DNA from: Hyalangium gracile
GTDB lineage: Bacteria > Myxococcota > Myxococcia > Myxococcales > Myxococcaceae
Length of the DNA: 64,000 nucleotides
Direction: 5' to 3'
Assembly (NCBI RefSeq): GCF_020103725.1
Contig: NZ_JAHXBG010000016.1
Location: forward strand, 179,497-243,496
Within the stretch, counting starts at the first letter, position 1. The number at the start of each line of letters is the position of its first letter. Made by a program: the position numbers and the translations under genes. Below, piece by piece: positions 28,048-37,406 of this stretch. The notes beneath the pieces are model-generated. The model was given only the letters and a program-made list of their open reading frames with translations. It was not told where the DNA came from and searched no databases.

Positions 28048-28895
28048 CAGTGCCGCTGACGCTCGTGTCCGAGCACGGCTGCTTCGGCGGGAAGGTGGCC
28101 TTCTACCGTCACGCCTCGGAGGCCTGCGGCGGGGAGATGCGCTTCAGCGTCTACGTCCCGCCCCAGGCGGCGACGCGAAAGGTGCCAGTGCTCTACTACC
28201 TGGCGGGGCTCACCTGCACGGAGGAGACGTTCCAGGCCAAGGGCGGCGGGCAGCGGGTGGCCGCGGAGCTGGGGCTGATGCTGGTGGCCCCGGACACGAG
28301 CCCTCGCGGCGCGGGCTTCCCTGGCGAGGACGCGGCCTGGGACTTCGGCGTGGGGGCGGGCTTCTACGTGGACGCCACGCAGGCGCCCTGGTCCTCGCGC
28401 TACCGCATGTTCACCTATGTCACCCGGGAGCTGCCGGCGCTGGTGGCCGCGCACCTGCCCGCGCGCGCGGACCGGGAGGGCATCTTCGGCCACTCCATGG
28501 GAGGCCACGGGGCGCTCGTCTGCGCGCTGCGGCAGCCCGGGCGATACCGCTCCGTCTCCGCGTTCGCGCCCATCTCCGCGCCGATGCAGGTGCCCTGGGG
28601 ACAGAAGGCCTTCGGCGGCTACCTGGGGCCGGATCAGCAGGCCTGGAAGGCCTGGGATGCCAGCGAGCTGGTGCGCACGTTGCGCGAGCCCCTGCCCCCG
28701 CTGCTCGTGGACCAGGGAACTCGGGACAAGTTCCTCACCGAGCAGCTCCGCCCGGAGGTGTTCCAGGATGCCTGCGCCGCCGCGGGCCAGCCCCTCACGC
28801 TGCGAAGGCAGGAGGGCTATGACCACGGCTACTACTTCGTCTCCACCTTCATGGAGGACCACCTGCGCCACCACGCCGCGGCGCTCAACGCCTGA
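28044..28895 (+). CDS. fghA: S-formylglutathione hydrolase
   Basis: A 283-residue esterase-D type hydrolase that releases formate and glutathione from S-formylglutathione. The nucleophile is S151 in [10 protein letters not shown]223/D228 lie in [10 protein letters not shown] and His261 in GYDHGYYF, completing the triad. [11 protein letters not shown] near residue 55 is a signature of the family. The ATG overlaps the frmA stop, so the two enzymes are made together. Convergent with the lipoprotein gene at 28974, with a 10-bp-stem hairpin between. Confidence 0.96.
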   Translation: MTVPLTLVSEHGCFGGKVAFYRHASEACGGEMRFSVYVPPQAATRKVPVLYYLAGLTCTEETFQAKGGGQRVAAELGLMLVAPDTSPRGAGFPGEDAAWDFGVGAGFYVDATQAPWSSRYRMFTYVTRELPALVAAHLPARADREGIFGHSMGGHGALVCALRQPGRYRSVSAFAPISAPMQVPWGQKAFGGYLGPDQQAWKAWDASELVRTLREPLPPLLVDQGTRDKFLTEQLRPEVFQDACAAAGQPLTLRRQEGYDHGYYFVSTFMEDHLRHHAAALNA

Positions 28896-28908
28896 TCGTG
28901 GGCCCGAG

Positions 28909-28939
28909 CATGGAGAGCCCGTCACCCGAGCTCTCCATG
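28909..28939. terminator. Bidirectional hairpin between convergent genes
   Basis: A 10-bp perfect stem (28909-28918 with 28930-28939) and an 11-base loop, in the 78-bp gap between the fghA and lipoprotein stops. No clear T-tract. Confidence 0.6.
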
Positions 28940-28973
28940 TCCTCCAACGGCAGCGGACCTTCGTCACCTCAGC

Positions 28974-29561
28974 TCATCGGCAGGTCGCGTCCGGCTGGCA
29001 CTGCGTGCCCGTGGGGCAGATGTGGCCCGGGTAGTTCGGGCCGCACCAGAGCCGGCAGACGCCCTGGACGCACGTCTCCGTCTGGGGACACGGGGACTGG
29101 GCGCTGCACGCGTACCCCGTGGGAATGCAGGTCCCATCGGAGCAGCCGTAGTTCGCGGGGCACGGGTTCTGCGCGGAGCAGCTCGCTGGACGGCAGATGC
29201 CGCTCTGCGAGTCGCAGGCGGTGCCCGTGGGGCACCCCGCGGTGCACGTCGCACGGCAGATGTAGTCGTCGCAGACGGTGCCCTGTCCGCAGACGTTGTT
29301 GGGATAGTTGCTGCCACATCCCGGGCGGCACAGGCCCACGTCACAGATCTCGGTGGCTGGATCGCAGTCGGAGAGGTCCGTGCACGACTTCAGCGTGCCC
29401 GCGTCTCCCTGCGGCCCCGGGTCGATGGGCCCGCCGCCGTCGTCCCGCTGGCCCGCGTCGTCCTGTAGCTGCGCTCGGAACACCTCGCCCACATCGTGCG
29501 TTGCGCCGCATGCCACGAACAGCGAGGCCACCAGGCACATCCCCAAGAGCTTGTTCGACAT
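28974..29561 (-). CDS. Cys-rich lipoprotein
   Basis: A 195-residue lipoprotein with signal MSNKLLGMCLVASLFVAC; the lipobox Cys is C18. After a short acidic Gly/Asp linker the protein has regularly spaced Cys in units such as CTDLSDCDPATEICDVGLCRPGC and CPTGTACDSQSGICRP. These resemble the disulfide-rich modules of myxobacterial surface proteins and EGF-like repeats. No enzyme motif. It lies 69 bp downstream of the TPR-like gene on the same strand, so it may be the last gene of the ECF unit at 29631-32206. Confidence 0.75.
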   Translation of the reverse strand: MSNKLLGMCLVASLFVACGATHDVGEVFRAQLQDDAGQRDDGGGPIDPGPQGDAGTLKSCTDLSDCDPATEICDVGLCRPGCGSNYPNNVCGQGTVCDDYICRATCTAGCPTGTACDSQSGICRPASCSAQNPCPANYGCSDGTCIPTGYACSAQSPCPQTETCVQGVCRLWCGPNYPGHICPTGTQCQPDATCR

Positions 29562-29630
29562 GATCGATTCTCCTTTGAGTGAGATGCCGTTCGCATCCCT
29601 GTCACTCTCAGGACGCCTGGCCCGAAAACC

Positions 29631-30569
29631 TTACGGAGCCGCTGACTCGAGGCGCTCACGAGCCTCCGCCGCGAACCGTCCCTCCGGGAAACGCCGGAGG
29701 TACGCGTCGAGATCCGCGCGCATCCCAGCCTCGTCCCCGGCGCGGGCGCGACACACCGCGCGGCCGAACAGCGCACGCTCCTCGAGCGCGGGCGATGGAG
29801 CTCGGTCGAGCACCTCGGAGAACGCGCGCGCGGCCTCCGGATCGCGCCGTGCCTCCGCCAGGAGCTCGGCCCGCTGCAGCGCGAGCTCGGCCGGGCGAGG
29901 CAGGCCCGCGAAGCCAGTGCCGTGGAGCCGCTCCAGATGGCGCAGGGCTTCGGACTTCCGCCCCTCCCGGAGCAGGGCTTCGACGCGGGTGACCTCCGCC
30001 TCGCCGATGAGCTCGCCTCGGGGGAAGCGCTTGAAGTAACGCTGAAGCGTCACGAGCGCGGCCTTCGGGTCCTGCTCCCGTCGAAGCTGTTCCACCGCCC
30101 TGCCGAGGAGCTTCGCCTCCTCGAGCAGCGCATTCTCCGGACGCGGTTCCCGGTGGGCAGGCGGCGGTGGCGGCGCGGGGGCCTCTTCGGGAGTCACAGG
30201 CGGCGCGGCCGAAGGCGCTCCAGGCGCCGGAACCTCTTCGGGCTCAGGGGGCGCTGGCACAGGCTCCGGTGCGGGCTCGACGGGGTGCTCCTCTTGCGCC
30301 GAGGGCGGAGATTCCACCGCGCCGTTCAGCCCGAAGTAGAGCGCCGACGCCACCACCAGCGCGCCGACTGTGAGCAGGGGCAGGCCCCGTGGCAGGCGTG
30401 TCCCGCTGGGAGGAGGCAGGGAGCCGAGCTTCTCGGCGATACGCGCGGTCGCCCCCGGAGTAAGTGCCTCGGCGGGCGGCATCTCCCGAGCGAGCCGACG
30501 CGCCTCGGCCTCCACGGGCTCCGACGGAGAGGGCTGATCCTTCCAGCGCTGGAGCGGAGCGTCCGACAT
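29631..30569 (-). CDS. Membrane protein with TPR-like outer domain, probable anti-sigma partner
   Basis: A 312-residue protein; the ATG at 30567-30569 shares one base with the stop of the sigma gene (TGATG). Residues 1-60 are soluble, followed by one membrane helix (LPLLTVGALVVASALYFGL), a Pro/Glu/Ala-rich spacer, and a C-terminal helical region (about 170-312). The helical part has TPR-like units (AALVTLQRYFKRFPRGELIGEAEVTRVEALL; ...ADLDAYLRRFPEGRFAAEARERL), like YbgF/CpoB. Direct coupling to an ECF sigma gene suggests it regulates the sigma factor across the membrane. It has no zinc-finger motif, so this is inference from position. Confidence 0.65.
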   Translation of the reverse strand: MSDAPLQRWKDQPSPSEPVEAEARRLAREMPPAEALTPGATARIAEKLGSLPPPSGTRLPRGLPLLTVGALVVASALYFGLNGAVESPPSAQEEHPVEPAPEPVPAPPEPEEVPAPGAPSAAPPVTPEEAPAPPPPPAHREPRPENALLEEAKLLGRAVEQLRREQDPKAALVTLQRYFKRFPRGELIGEAEVTRVEALLREGRKSEALRHLERLHGTGFAGLPRPAELALQRAELLAEARRDPEAARAFSEVLDRAPSPALEERALFGRAVCRARAGDEAGMRADLDAYLRRFPEGRFAAEARERLESAAP

Positions 30570-31171
30570 CACTCGCCCTCCTCTTCCATGAGGCGCTTGA
30601 GCCTCTCCAGGAAGGTGGCCCGCGCGCGGTGGAGCCACACCCAGACGGTGGCCGTCTTCGCGTCCATCAGCGTCGCGATCTCCTCACCGGAGAGGCCCTC
30701 GAGCTCGAACAGGATCAGCGCGGCGCGGTAGCGCTCATTCATGCCCTCGAGCGCCCGGTAGAAGCGGGCCTGTGTCTGGTGTCCCGCCAGCTGCTCCTCG
30801 GCGGTCCGGGCCGGACTGGGGACATCCTGTCCAACCTCCGCGGCCGAGCCTCCGAGCCAGCGCCGCATGCGCTCCTTCCTGCGTCGGTGTCGGACCACGT
30901 TCTCGGTGATGCGGTACAGCCAGGTGGTCAGCTGCGCGCGATCCGACCGCCAGCCAGGGAGCAGTTGGTGGACCTTGAGGAAGACCTCCTGCACCACGTC
31001 CTCCAGCTCCAGCCCGGGCCCGCCCAGCCGCGAGGCCCAGCGCGCAACATCCCCCCCGTGGCGGCGGAACACCTCCGCTACCTCCAAAGTCTCCGCCTTC
31101 TCGGTCCGCGCCGCGGTCTTGGCCACACTCGTCAACGCCCTCTCAGCCCACTTCGGCCGGAAACCTTTCAC
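30569..31171 (-). CDS. ECF-type RNA polymerase sigma factor
   Basis: A 200-residue sigma factor with region 2 (LEDVVQEVFLKVHQLLPGWR...LTTWLYRITENVVRHRRRKERMRRW) and region 4 (YRAALILFELEGLSGEEIATLMDAKTATVWVWLHRAR), both well conserved. It belongs to the common ECF/RpoE class. It lies 18 bp downstream of the barrel-like gene and is coupled to the putative anti-sigma gene by TGATG. Several codons before the conserved helix could be a slightly long N-terminus. Confidence 0.88.
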   Translation of the reverse strand: MKGFRPKWAERALTSVAKTAARTEKAETLEVAEVFRRHGGDVARWASRLGGPGLELEDVVQEVFLKVHQLLPGWRSDRAQLTTWLYRITENVVRHRRRKERMRRWLGGSAAEVGQDVPSPARTAEEQLAGHQTQARFYRALEGMNERYRAALILFELEGLSGEEIATLMDAKTATVWVWLHRARATFLERLKRLMEEEGE

Positions 31172-31189
31172 CCGCCGCGCGGAAATCTC

Positions 31190-32206
31190 TCAGTCGCCCG
31201 GGAACGCGAACCCCACCACTGCCAGGACCTGGCCCCGAGGCAATTCCCGCGTGACGCTCTCCTCGGGCGAGGATGTCGTCGTAATCCGTACACGCGCCTG
31301 CTGTTCTCGCAGCCAGAACAGCCCGAGCGCCCCCACGAACGGGCGCCAGGAGCCCATCCTCCAGGAGGCCGTAGCCCCTGCCCAGGCGGCGGGATCGAGA
31401 TCGGTGGCGGTGTCGTTCCGGGCGAAGCCCGTGCCGCGCAGGCGCAGCCACGCCACGGCTGCTCCGCCTTCGAGTTCGAGCCTCGGGCCCTCCTGGAGAA
31501 GGCGCCACCTTGCTCCCGCGCCCACCAGCGGACGGGACCACTGCACACCGCCTTCGCCCAGCGTCAGCTCGCGGGGTGTCTCGAGGAGGGCGAGCGCGAC
31601 GACGGACCAGGACTCGCGACCGATCGAGCCCCTCGCCAGGGCGCCGAAGGCCCAGCGCGCCGAGAACCCCGCCACCGCGCCTACCTCGCCGCGAATGCGG
31701 AGCGGCTGTGCGGGCGGGGGCAGCTCTCCTGAGGGCTTGGTGAGCGTTCTCTCTGGAGCTGGAGCAGGAGGTGCCGGGACGGAAGGAGGCTCGGGCTCAA
31801 CGGCCGGAGCGGCGGGCGGCGCAAGCTCAGCGGCGGGCGGAGGTAGCGTCGGAGGGGCAGGAGCAGGGGGAGGTGCTGCTCCGGGGAGTTCCAGCGTTCC
31901 CTCTCGGAAGCGAGCTTCCCACGCGGCGATGACCACGGCCGCTACCTGGGCGAGCTCGTCGCACTTCCCGCGACGTGGAAGCTCCTTTCGAGCCAGCGCG
32001 GCGCCCTCCTCCGTCTCGAGTGCGAGGACAAGCGTGCCGCCGACATCATCGACGCGCGCCACGTGTCTCGGACCGGGTGCATCCGGGAGCAGCAGCGCGA
32101 GCCTGGCCTCGACCACGTCCGGCGCGGGGCACGTCGCCGAGCCCTCCAGTCGGACGGAGGCGGAGAGCAGGGGCACGACGACTGCGATTGCGAGAGTTCC
32201 CGCCAT
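31190..32206 (-). CDS. Secreted protein with Pro/Ala linker and C-terminal barrel-like domain
   Basis: A 338-residue protein with a short signal-like start (MAGTLAIAVVVPLLSASV). An N-terminal domain of about 110 residues (SATCPAPDVVEARLALLLPD...ALETEEGAALARKEL) is followed by a Pro/Ala/Glu-rich linker (about 110-165). The last ~170 residues alternate aromatic and polar strands (WSVVALALLETPRELTLGEG..., FVGALGLFWLREQQARVRI), as in an outer-membrane barrel. The same arrangement (periplasmic domain, linker, barrel) is frequent in myxobacteria next to ECF sigma genes. It may be the sensor of the ECF unit. Start uncertain, as the ribosome site is weak. Confidence 0.65.
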   Translation of the reverse strand: MAGTLAIAVVVPLLSASVRLEGSATCPAPDVVEARLALLLPDAPGPRHVARVDDVGGTLVLALETEEGAALARKELPRRGKCDELAQVAAVVIAAWEARFREGTLELPGAAPPPAPAPPTLPPPAAELAPPAAPAVEPEPPSVPAPPAPAPERTLTKPSGELPPPAQPLRIRGEVGAVAGFSARWAFGALARGSIGRESWSVVALALLETPRELTLGEGGVQWSRPLVGAGARWRLLQEGPRLELEGGAAVAWLRLRGTGFARNDTATDLDPAAWAGATASWRMGSWRPFVGALGLFWLREQQARVRITTTSSPEESVTRELPRGQVLAVVGFAFPGD

Positions 32207-32275
32207 GAAGGCGGGTCTACTCTGGCAGGCAGCGCACGAGCCAGGAGAACGAACGAGCCCGGAGAACGCGGCTCC

Positions 32276-32620
32276 TCACCGCGCGCCGCCGGGAGACTTC
32301 TTGGAGACGTAGCTGCCGGCGGTGGAGCGGAACGCGGTGCACAGGCGGTTCCACGAGTTGATGGCGGCGATGGCATACGTCAGGTCCACGAGGGCCTTGT
32401 CCTCGAAGTGCGGACGCACGGCCTCATAGACGGAGTCTGGCACGTGCCCCACGTGGAGTGCGTCACCGCCTCCGTCCAGGCGAGCGCCGCGCGCTCCCGA
32501 GGCGTGTAGTAGGGAGACTCCTCCCAGGCCGACAGTCCGTAGAGGCGCTGCTCGGACTCGCCCATCGCCCGAGCATCCTTGTGGGACACACAACGCGCGG
32601 GCACCACCTCTCGAGCAACC
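32276..32620 (-). pseudogene. Truncated, frameshifted AhpD/carboxymuconolactone decarboxylase-family gene
   Basis: Two minus-strand frames together resemble an AhpD-like alkylhydroperoxidase-family protein. One carries CVSHKDARAMGESEQRLYGLSAWEESPYYTPRERAALAWTEAVTH (split here: the conserved parts are HKDARAMGE and LSAWEESP). The other continues VPDSVYEAVRPHF...LVDLTYAIAAINSWNR to a stop at 32276. The switch happens near 32440-32465, so one or two bases have been lost or gained. The N-terminal half, including the first redox Cys of the CxxxH region, is missing. A dead gene, left in a region of lower GC between the second ECF unit and the DUF6968-like gene. Confidence 0.75.
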
Positions 32621-32648
32621 AGATGAAAAGAAGGATGCAAAACGTCCG

Positions 32649-32813
32649 GTGAATCTGGATCGATGCCTCGACTCGTGCGCGGCGGGAGGCCAGGTGCTCG
32701 TCCAGTTCTGCAACGACATCCCCGATTCGGCGATTCGTGCCGCTTGCTTTTCAAAGCTCACCGAGAGCGAGACGAGCTGCCGGAACTTCTGTTTCAACTA
32801 CTTCGGAAAATGA
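32649..32813 (+). CDS. Short Cys-rich reading frame, possibly a gene remnant
   Basis: A 54-codon frame from GTG 32649 to the TGA at 32811-32813. It has six Cys at intervals (RCLDSC..., QFCND..., AACFSK..., SCRNFCFNYF), like small disulfide-rich proteins seen in myxobacteria. Its stop overlaps an ATG at 32810 that begins the DUF6968-like gene. The frame is open further upstream (through EQPDEKKDAKRP) but has no good start and no signal peptide, so it may be the C-terminal part of a broken secreted protein. The codon pattern looks coding; no family name can be given. Confidence 0.45.
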   Translation: MNLDRCLDSCAAGGQVLVQFCNDIPDSAIRAACFSKLTESETSCRNFCFNYFGK

Positions 32814-33271
32814 AAGGCTACCGAATGCCTACGGAGACTCGCCTCCCGCGTGGTACCAGGCTCTCTGGACCAATCATGGCTGAACGCCGATTCGAGCTCG
32901 TAGGCAGCCCCGCTGAGCGCGCCTCGGTTCGAATCAGAAAGCCCGTCAAGGATCGGCGTACCGGCAATTACAGGTGCAGCGTGGAGTGGATCCGCCCTGA
33001 AGAGCGGGAGCTCTTTGAACTCTGGGGAATCGACTCGATGCAGGCACTGCAGCTTGCCATCGGGGCTGCCAGGGAGCTGAGCACGCTTTACGAGAACAAC
33101 CTCCGTTGGGCTGGAGGGCAGGACGGCTACCTGGGTTTTCCGAAGACCTATCCAGAGCACCTTCCGAAAGCCCTCTCGAGAAAGCTTGAGCGCGTGATCG
33201 ATCGCGAAATCTCCGCCCACACACGCAAAGTCGCGAGGGCACACAAGCGGAGACAGCGTCGAGGGCGCTGA
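32810..33271 (+). CDS. DUF6968-like small protein
   Basis: A 153-residue protein if started at ATG 32810, which overlaps the stop of the Cys-rich frame (ATGA). ATGs at 32825 and 32876 are also possible, and the conserved part starts at MAERRFELVGS. The core (VRIRKPVKDRRTGNYRCSVEWI...DSMQALQLAIGAAREL) matches what I recall of DUF6968, where a gene-family signature is the IGKP...YRC...VDAxQAL pattern. The C-terminus is strongly basic (ARAHKRRQRRGR). Lower GC than the surroundings. Function unknown. It converges with rtcA, 8 bp apart. Confidence 0.6.
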   Translation: MKGYRMPTETRLPRGTRLSGPIMAERRFELVGSPAERASVRIRKPVKDRRTGNYRCSVEWIRPEERELFELWGIDSMQALQLAIGAARELSTLYENNLRWAGGQDGYLGFPKTYPEHLPKALSRKLERVIDREISAHTRKVARAHKRRQRRGR

Positions 33272-33279
33272 GCCAGCTC

Positions 33280-34296
33280 CTACCCCTTCACCTCCACCTC
33301 GCGCACCTCGGGTGACACCTCGCGGGCGTCCACCTTCACGTCCAGGAAGTGCTTGAACGTCTCGAGCTGCGTCTCCGCGTGCCCGTCCAGCGGCAGCGTA
33401 CGGAACGTACCTCCCTTCGCCAGGGCCAGCAGTAGCAGGAGCTGATCGCACAGGTGCTCGCCCACGGGCACCTCCGCGTCCAGGTAGCGCTTCGTCTCCT
33501 CCGCAACCCTCCCCGCCACCTCCTCCGCCCTCACGCCTCGCTCTCCGAAGGCCGTGAACACCTCCGACACGTGCTCGCTCTCCACCTCGAGCCACAGCAC
33601 GTTCCCCGGTCCCTGCGAGCGCTTCAGCTCCTCCGTCCGCAGCTCGTACGGCTTCCACTTCAGCGCCTGCTCCACCGTGGCCAGCTCCCGCTTCGCCACG
33701 TCGAACGGAAGCTGCGCGATGAGCGCCGTCGCCATCCGCCGCTTCACCGCCCCTCGCTCCAGCAGCGTCAGCGGCTTCAGCGGCGCGGGCTCCACGTTCA
33801 CCCGGAACTTCCCTCCTCCCGCTGGGAAGAAGCCGTGCCGCTCCAGCACCGCGTCCACCTTCGGACCCATGCGCCGCACCAGCGGAAAGTAGGCCTTCTC
33901 CAGGAAGTCGAACGGCGGCGCCAGCGGGTTGTGCGTCCCTCCCTCCAACATCAGCGTGGACGGCCCGCTCGCCAGCATCAGCGCCGGCAGCACCGTCTGC
34001 AGCACCAGCGTCGCGCTTCCCGCCGTACCCACCGCGAAGAAGTAGTTCCCCGCCGACAGCGCCTTCGGCTTGAACGTCAGCTCGCGCGAGCCCAGCTCCG
34101 CCCCCTCCATCTCCGCCGCGCCCACCTCCGCCGCCGCCTTCACCGCCGTCAGGTGCTGCCTCAAGAGCCCCGGCTTCTGCCGCCCCGCGCGGATGTTCAC
34201 CATCCGGAACGGCGTGCCCGTCACCAGCGACAGCGCCAGTGACGTGCGCAGCACCTGGCCCCCTCCCTCTCCCTTCGAACCGTCGATATGCACCAT
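33280..34296 (-). CDS. rtcA: RNA 3'-terminal phosphate cyclase
   Basis: A 338-residue enzyme that converts RNA 3'-phosphate to a 2',3'-cyclic phosphate using ATP. The start MVHIDGSKGEGGGQVLRTSL contains the glycine-rich signature, and the catalytic His281 lies in VGEHLCDQLLLLLALA. RVNVEPAPLKPL and other core segments match the family. Length is normal. It follows rtcB, with 95 bp between that contain a long stem-loop. RNA-end healing of this sort goes with the RtcB ligase. Confidence 0.97.
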   Translation of the reverse strand: MVHIDGSKGEGGGQVLRTSLALSLVTGTPFRMVNIRAGRQKPGLLRQHLTAVKAAAEVGAAEMEGAELGSRELTFKPKALSAGNYFFAVGTAGSATLVLQTVLPALMLASGPSTLMLEGGTHNPLAPPFDFLEKAYFPLVRRMGPKVDAVLERHGFFPAGGGKFRVNVEPAPLKPLTLLERGAVKRRMATALIAQLPFDVAKRELATVEQALKWKPYELRTEELKRSQGPGNVLWLEVESEHVSEVFTAFGERGVRAEEVAGRVAEETKRYLDAEVPVGEHLCDQLLLLLALAKGGTFRTLPLDGHAETQLETFKHFLDVKVDAREVSPEVREVEVKG

Positions 34297-34324
34297 TGGC
34301 AAATCCCTCTGCGACCAAAATAGC

Positions 34325-34381
34325 GGCGCCCGCTCCCCCAACCTAGCGACCGATTTCGCGGTCTCGGGGGGAGCGGGCGCC
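34325..34381 (-). other. Long intercistronic stem-loop between rtcB and rtcA
   Basis: Arms 34325-34339 and 34367-34381 are perfect 15-base complements, very GC-rich. The 27-base loop contains a second small stem (34348-34352 with 34359-34363). Read on the minus strand the outer stem is followed by a four-T run. It lies in the mRNA between the ligase and cyclase genes and may be a leaky terminator, a stabiliser, or a substrate or sensor for RNA cleavage and repair. Confidence 0.8.
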
Positions 34382-34391
34382 TCGAATATCG

Positions 34392-35621
<1,230 letters not shown>

Positions 35622-35676
35622 GGCCTTGCCTTCCGTTCGTTCGCCCAGTCCATGTGCCGGGCACGCGAGGACGTAG

Positions 35677-35692
35677 AGCAGCCAGCGTGCCA
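35677..35692 (-). promoter_or_regulatory. Sigma-54 (-24/-12) promoter for rtcB
   Basis: On the minus strand the bases read TGGCACG-CTGG-CTGCT. This fits the -24/-12 consensus (TGGCACG-N4-TTGCW) with a single change (C for the first T of the -12 block). The GG (35691-35690) and GC (35679-35678) pairs are exactly ten bases apart. Transcription would start near 35666, giving a leader of about 45 bases before the rtcB ATG. Confidence 0.8.
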
Positions 35693-35705
35693 GCCCGCTC
35701 TCCGA

Positions 35706-35749
35706 GGGAGGCGCTCCCCTGGCTGGCTGATTTCCTATCCTCCGGGATA
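35706..35749. promoter_or_regulatory. Two short palindromes between rtcB and rtcR, candidate RtcR sites
   Basis: GGGAG-N3-CTCCC at 35706-35718 and TATCC-N4-GGATA at 35736-35749. Both are upstream of the sigma-54 promoter, where an activator would bind, and the second abuts rtcR. Their role as RtcR operators is inferred from position. Confidence 0.4.
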
Positions 35750-35762
35750 AAGTCGTATCCGC

Positions 35763-37406
35763 ATGGCGAAGGCACAAGCGCGCAAGACGGTGGTCATCGG
35801 GATGCTCGGCACCACGATCGACCAGGGGCAGGGGGTGAAGCGGTGGGAGAGGTGGCGGCCCACGGTGGCGCTGTGCCAGCAGGAGGACCTGCTGGTGGAC
35901 CGGCTGGAGCTGCTCTACCCGCCCTCGGCGGCAGTGCTGGCGACGACCGTGACGGAGGACATCCAGCAGGTGTCCCCGGAGACGGAGGTGCGAGGGGCGG
36001 TGGTGGACATCCGCAACCCGTGGGACCTGGAGCAGGTATACGGGGCGCTGCTGGACTACGCGCGGAGCTACCCGTTCCAGCCCGAGCAGGAGGACTACCT
36101 CGTCCACATCACCACGGGGACGCACATCGCGCAGATCTGCATGTTCCTCTTGGTGGAGAGCCGGCACATCCCCGCCCGGCTGGTGCAGACCTCTCCGCCG
36201 TCTGGACGGGACAAAGGCCTGGGCGGCGCGGGGGCACACACCCTCATCGATCTGGATCTGTCGAAGTACGACAAGCTGGCGGCGCGGTTCCAGCAGGAGC
36301 AGCGCGAGGCCCTGTCCTTCCTCAAGGCGGGCATCGACACGCGCAACGCGGCGTTCAACCGCATCATCGAGCGCATCGAGCAGGTGGCCATCCAGTCTCG
36401 AGCGCCGCTGCTCATCACCGGGCCCACGGGAGCGGGCAAGTCGCAGCTCGCGCGACGAATCTACGCACTGAAGAAGGCCCGGCGGCAGGTGAGCGGGCCG
36501 TTCGTGGATCTCAACTGCGCCACGCTCCGTGGAGACGCTGCCATGTCCGCCCTATTCGGCCACGTGAAGGGCGCGTTCACGGGCGCGGTGAACGATCGGC
36601 CCGGGCTGCTGCGGCAGGCGAACGGGGGCGTGCTGTTCCTGGACGAGATTGGCGAGCTGGGCGCGGACGAGCAGGCCATGCTGCTGCGCGCGCTCGAGGA
36701 CAAGCGCTTCCTGCCGGTGGGCTCGGACAAGGAGGTGGAGAGCGACTTCCAGCTCATCGCCGGGACGAACCGGGACCTCCAGGTCGAGGTGGAGCACGGG
36801 CGCTTCCGGGAGGATCTGCTGGCGCGCATCAACCTGTGGACTTTCCGGCTCCCAGCCCTGCGCGAGCGTCCCGAGGACATTCCTCCCAACCTGCTCTACG
36901 AGCTGGACCAGGCCTCCCAGGCGCTGGGCCTGCGAGTGACGATGAACAAGGAGGCACAGGAGCACTTCCTCCGGTTCGCCACGTCTCCCGAGGCTCGATG
37001 GAGCGGCAACTTCAGGGACTTGAACGCGGCGGTGCTACGCATGGCCACGCTGGCCTCTGGTGGACGCATTACCCGAGAGGACGTGGACGAGGAGCTCTCG
37101 CGGCTGCGCGCTCAGTGGACGAAGAGCACGGGTCCGGCCACGGCAGGCTCGGTGGACCTGGTGGCGGAGGTGCTCGGGGCCGAGCTGGCCGCGGAGCTGG
37201 ACCGGTTCGATCGGGTCCAGCTCGCGGACGTGATCGCCGTGTGCAGGCAGTCACGCACGCTCTCGGAGGCCGGACGCGTGCTGTTTGCTCAATCACGCGC
37301 TCGGAAGCAGAGCACCAACGACGCGGATCGCCTGAAGAAGTACCTCACCCGCTTCGGGCTGGGCTGGGATGACGTCTCCAAGCGTGGCGCGAACGAGGCG
37401 GCCTGA
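35763..37406 (+). CDS. rtcR: Sigma-54 activator RtcR (CARF plus AAA+)
   Basis: A 547-residue activator of rtcBA. The N-terminal ~180 residues match the RtcR CARF-like ligand domain (VIGMLGTTIDQG..., VHITTGTHIAQICMFLLVES), which in E. coli RtcR represses activity until a cyclic-phosphate RNA ligand binds. The AAA+ domain has Walker A GPTGAGKS (220-227), the sigma-54 contact loop GAFTGA (270-275), and FLDEIGELG. The C-terminal region ends with a helix-turn-helix-like LADVIAVCRQSRTLSEAGRVLF. Normal size. Divergent from rtcB, to which it is functionally tied. Its 3' end overlaps the lipoprotein gene on the other strand by 114 bases. Confidence 0.95.
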   Translation: MAKAQARKTVVIGMLGTTIDQGQGVKRWERWRPTVALCQQEDLLVDRLELLYPPSAAVLATTVTEDIQQVSPETEVRGAVVDIRNPWDLEQVYGALLDYARSYPFQPEQEDYLVHITTGTHIAQICMFLLVESRHIPARLVQTSPPSGRDKGLGGAGAHTLIDLDLSKYDKLAARFQQEQREALSFLKAGIDTRNAAFNRIIERIEQVAIQSRAPLLITGPTGAGKSQLARRIYALKKARRQVSGPFVDLNCATLRGDAAMSALFGHVKGAFTGAVNDRPGLLRQANGGVLFLDEIGELGADEQAMLLRALEDKRFLPVGSDKEVESDFQLIAGTNRDLQVEVEHGRFREDLLARINLWTFRLPALRERPEDIPPNLLYELDQASQALGLRVTMNKEAQEHFLRFATSPEARWSGNFRDLNAAVLRMATLASGGRITREDVDEELSRLRAQWTKSTGPATAGSVDLVAEVLGAELAAELDRFDRVQLADVIAVCRQSRTLSEAGRVLFAQSRARKQSTNDADRLKKYLTRFGLGWDDVSKRGANEAA

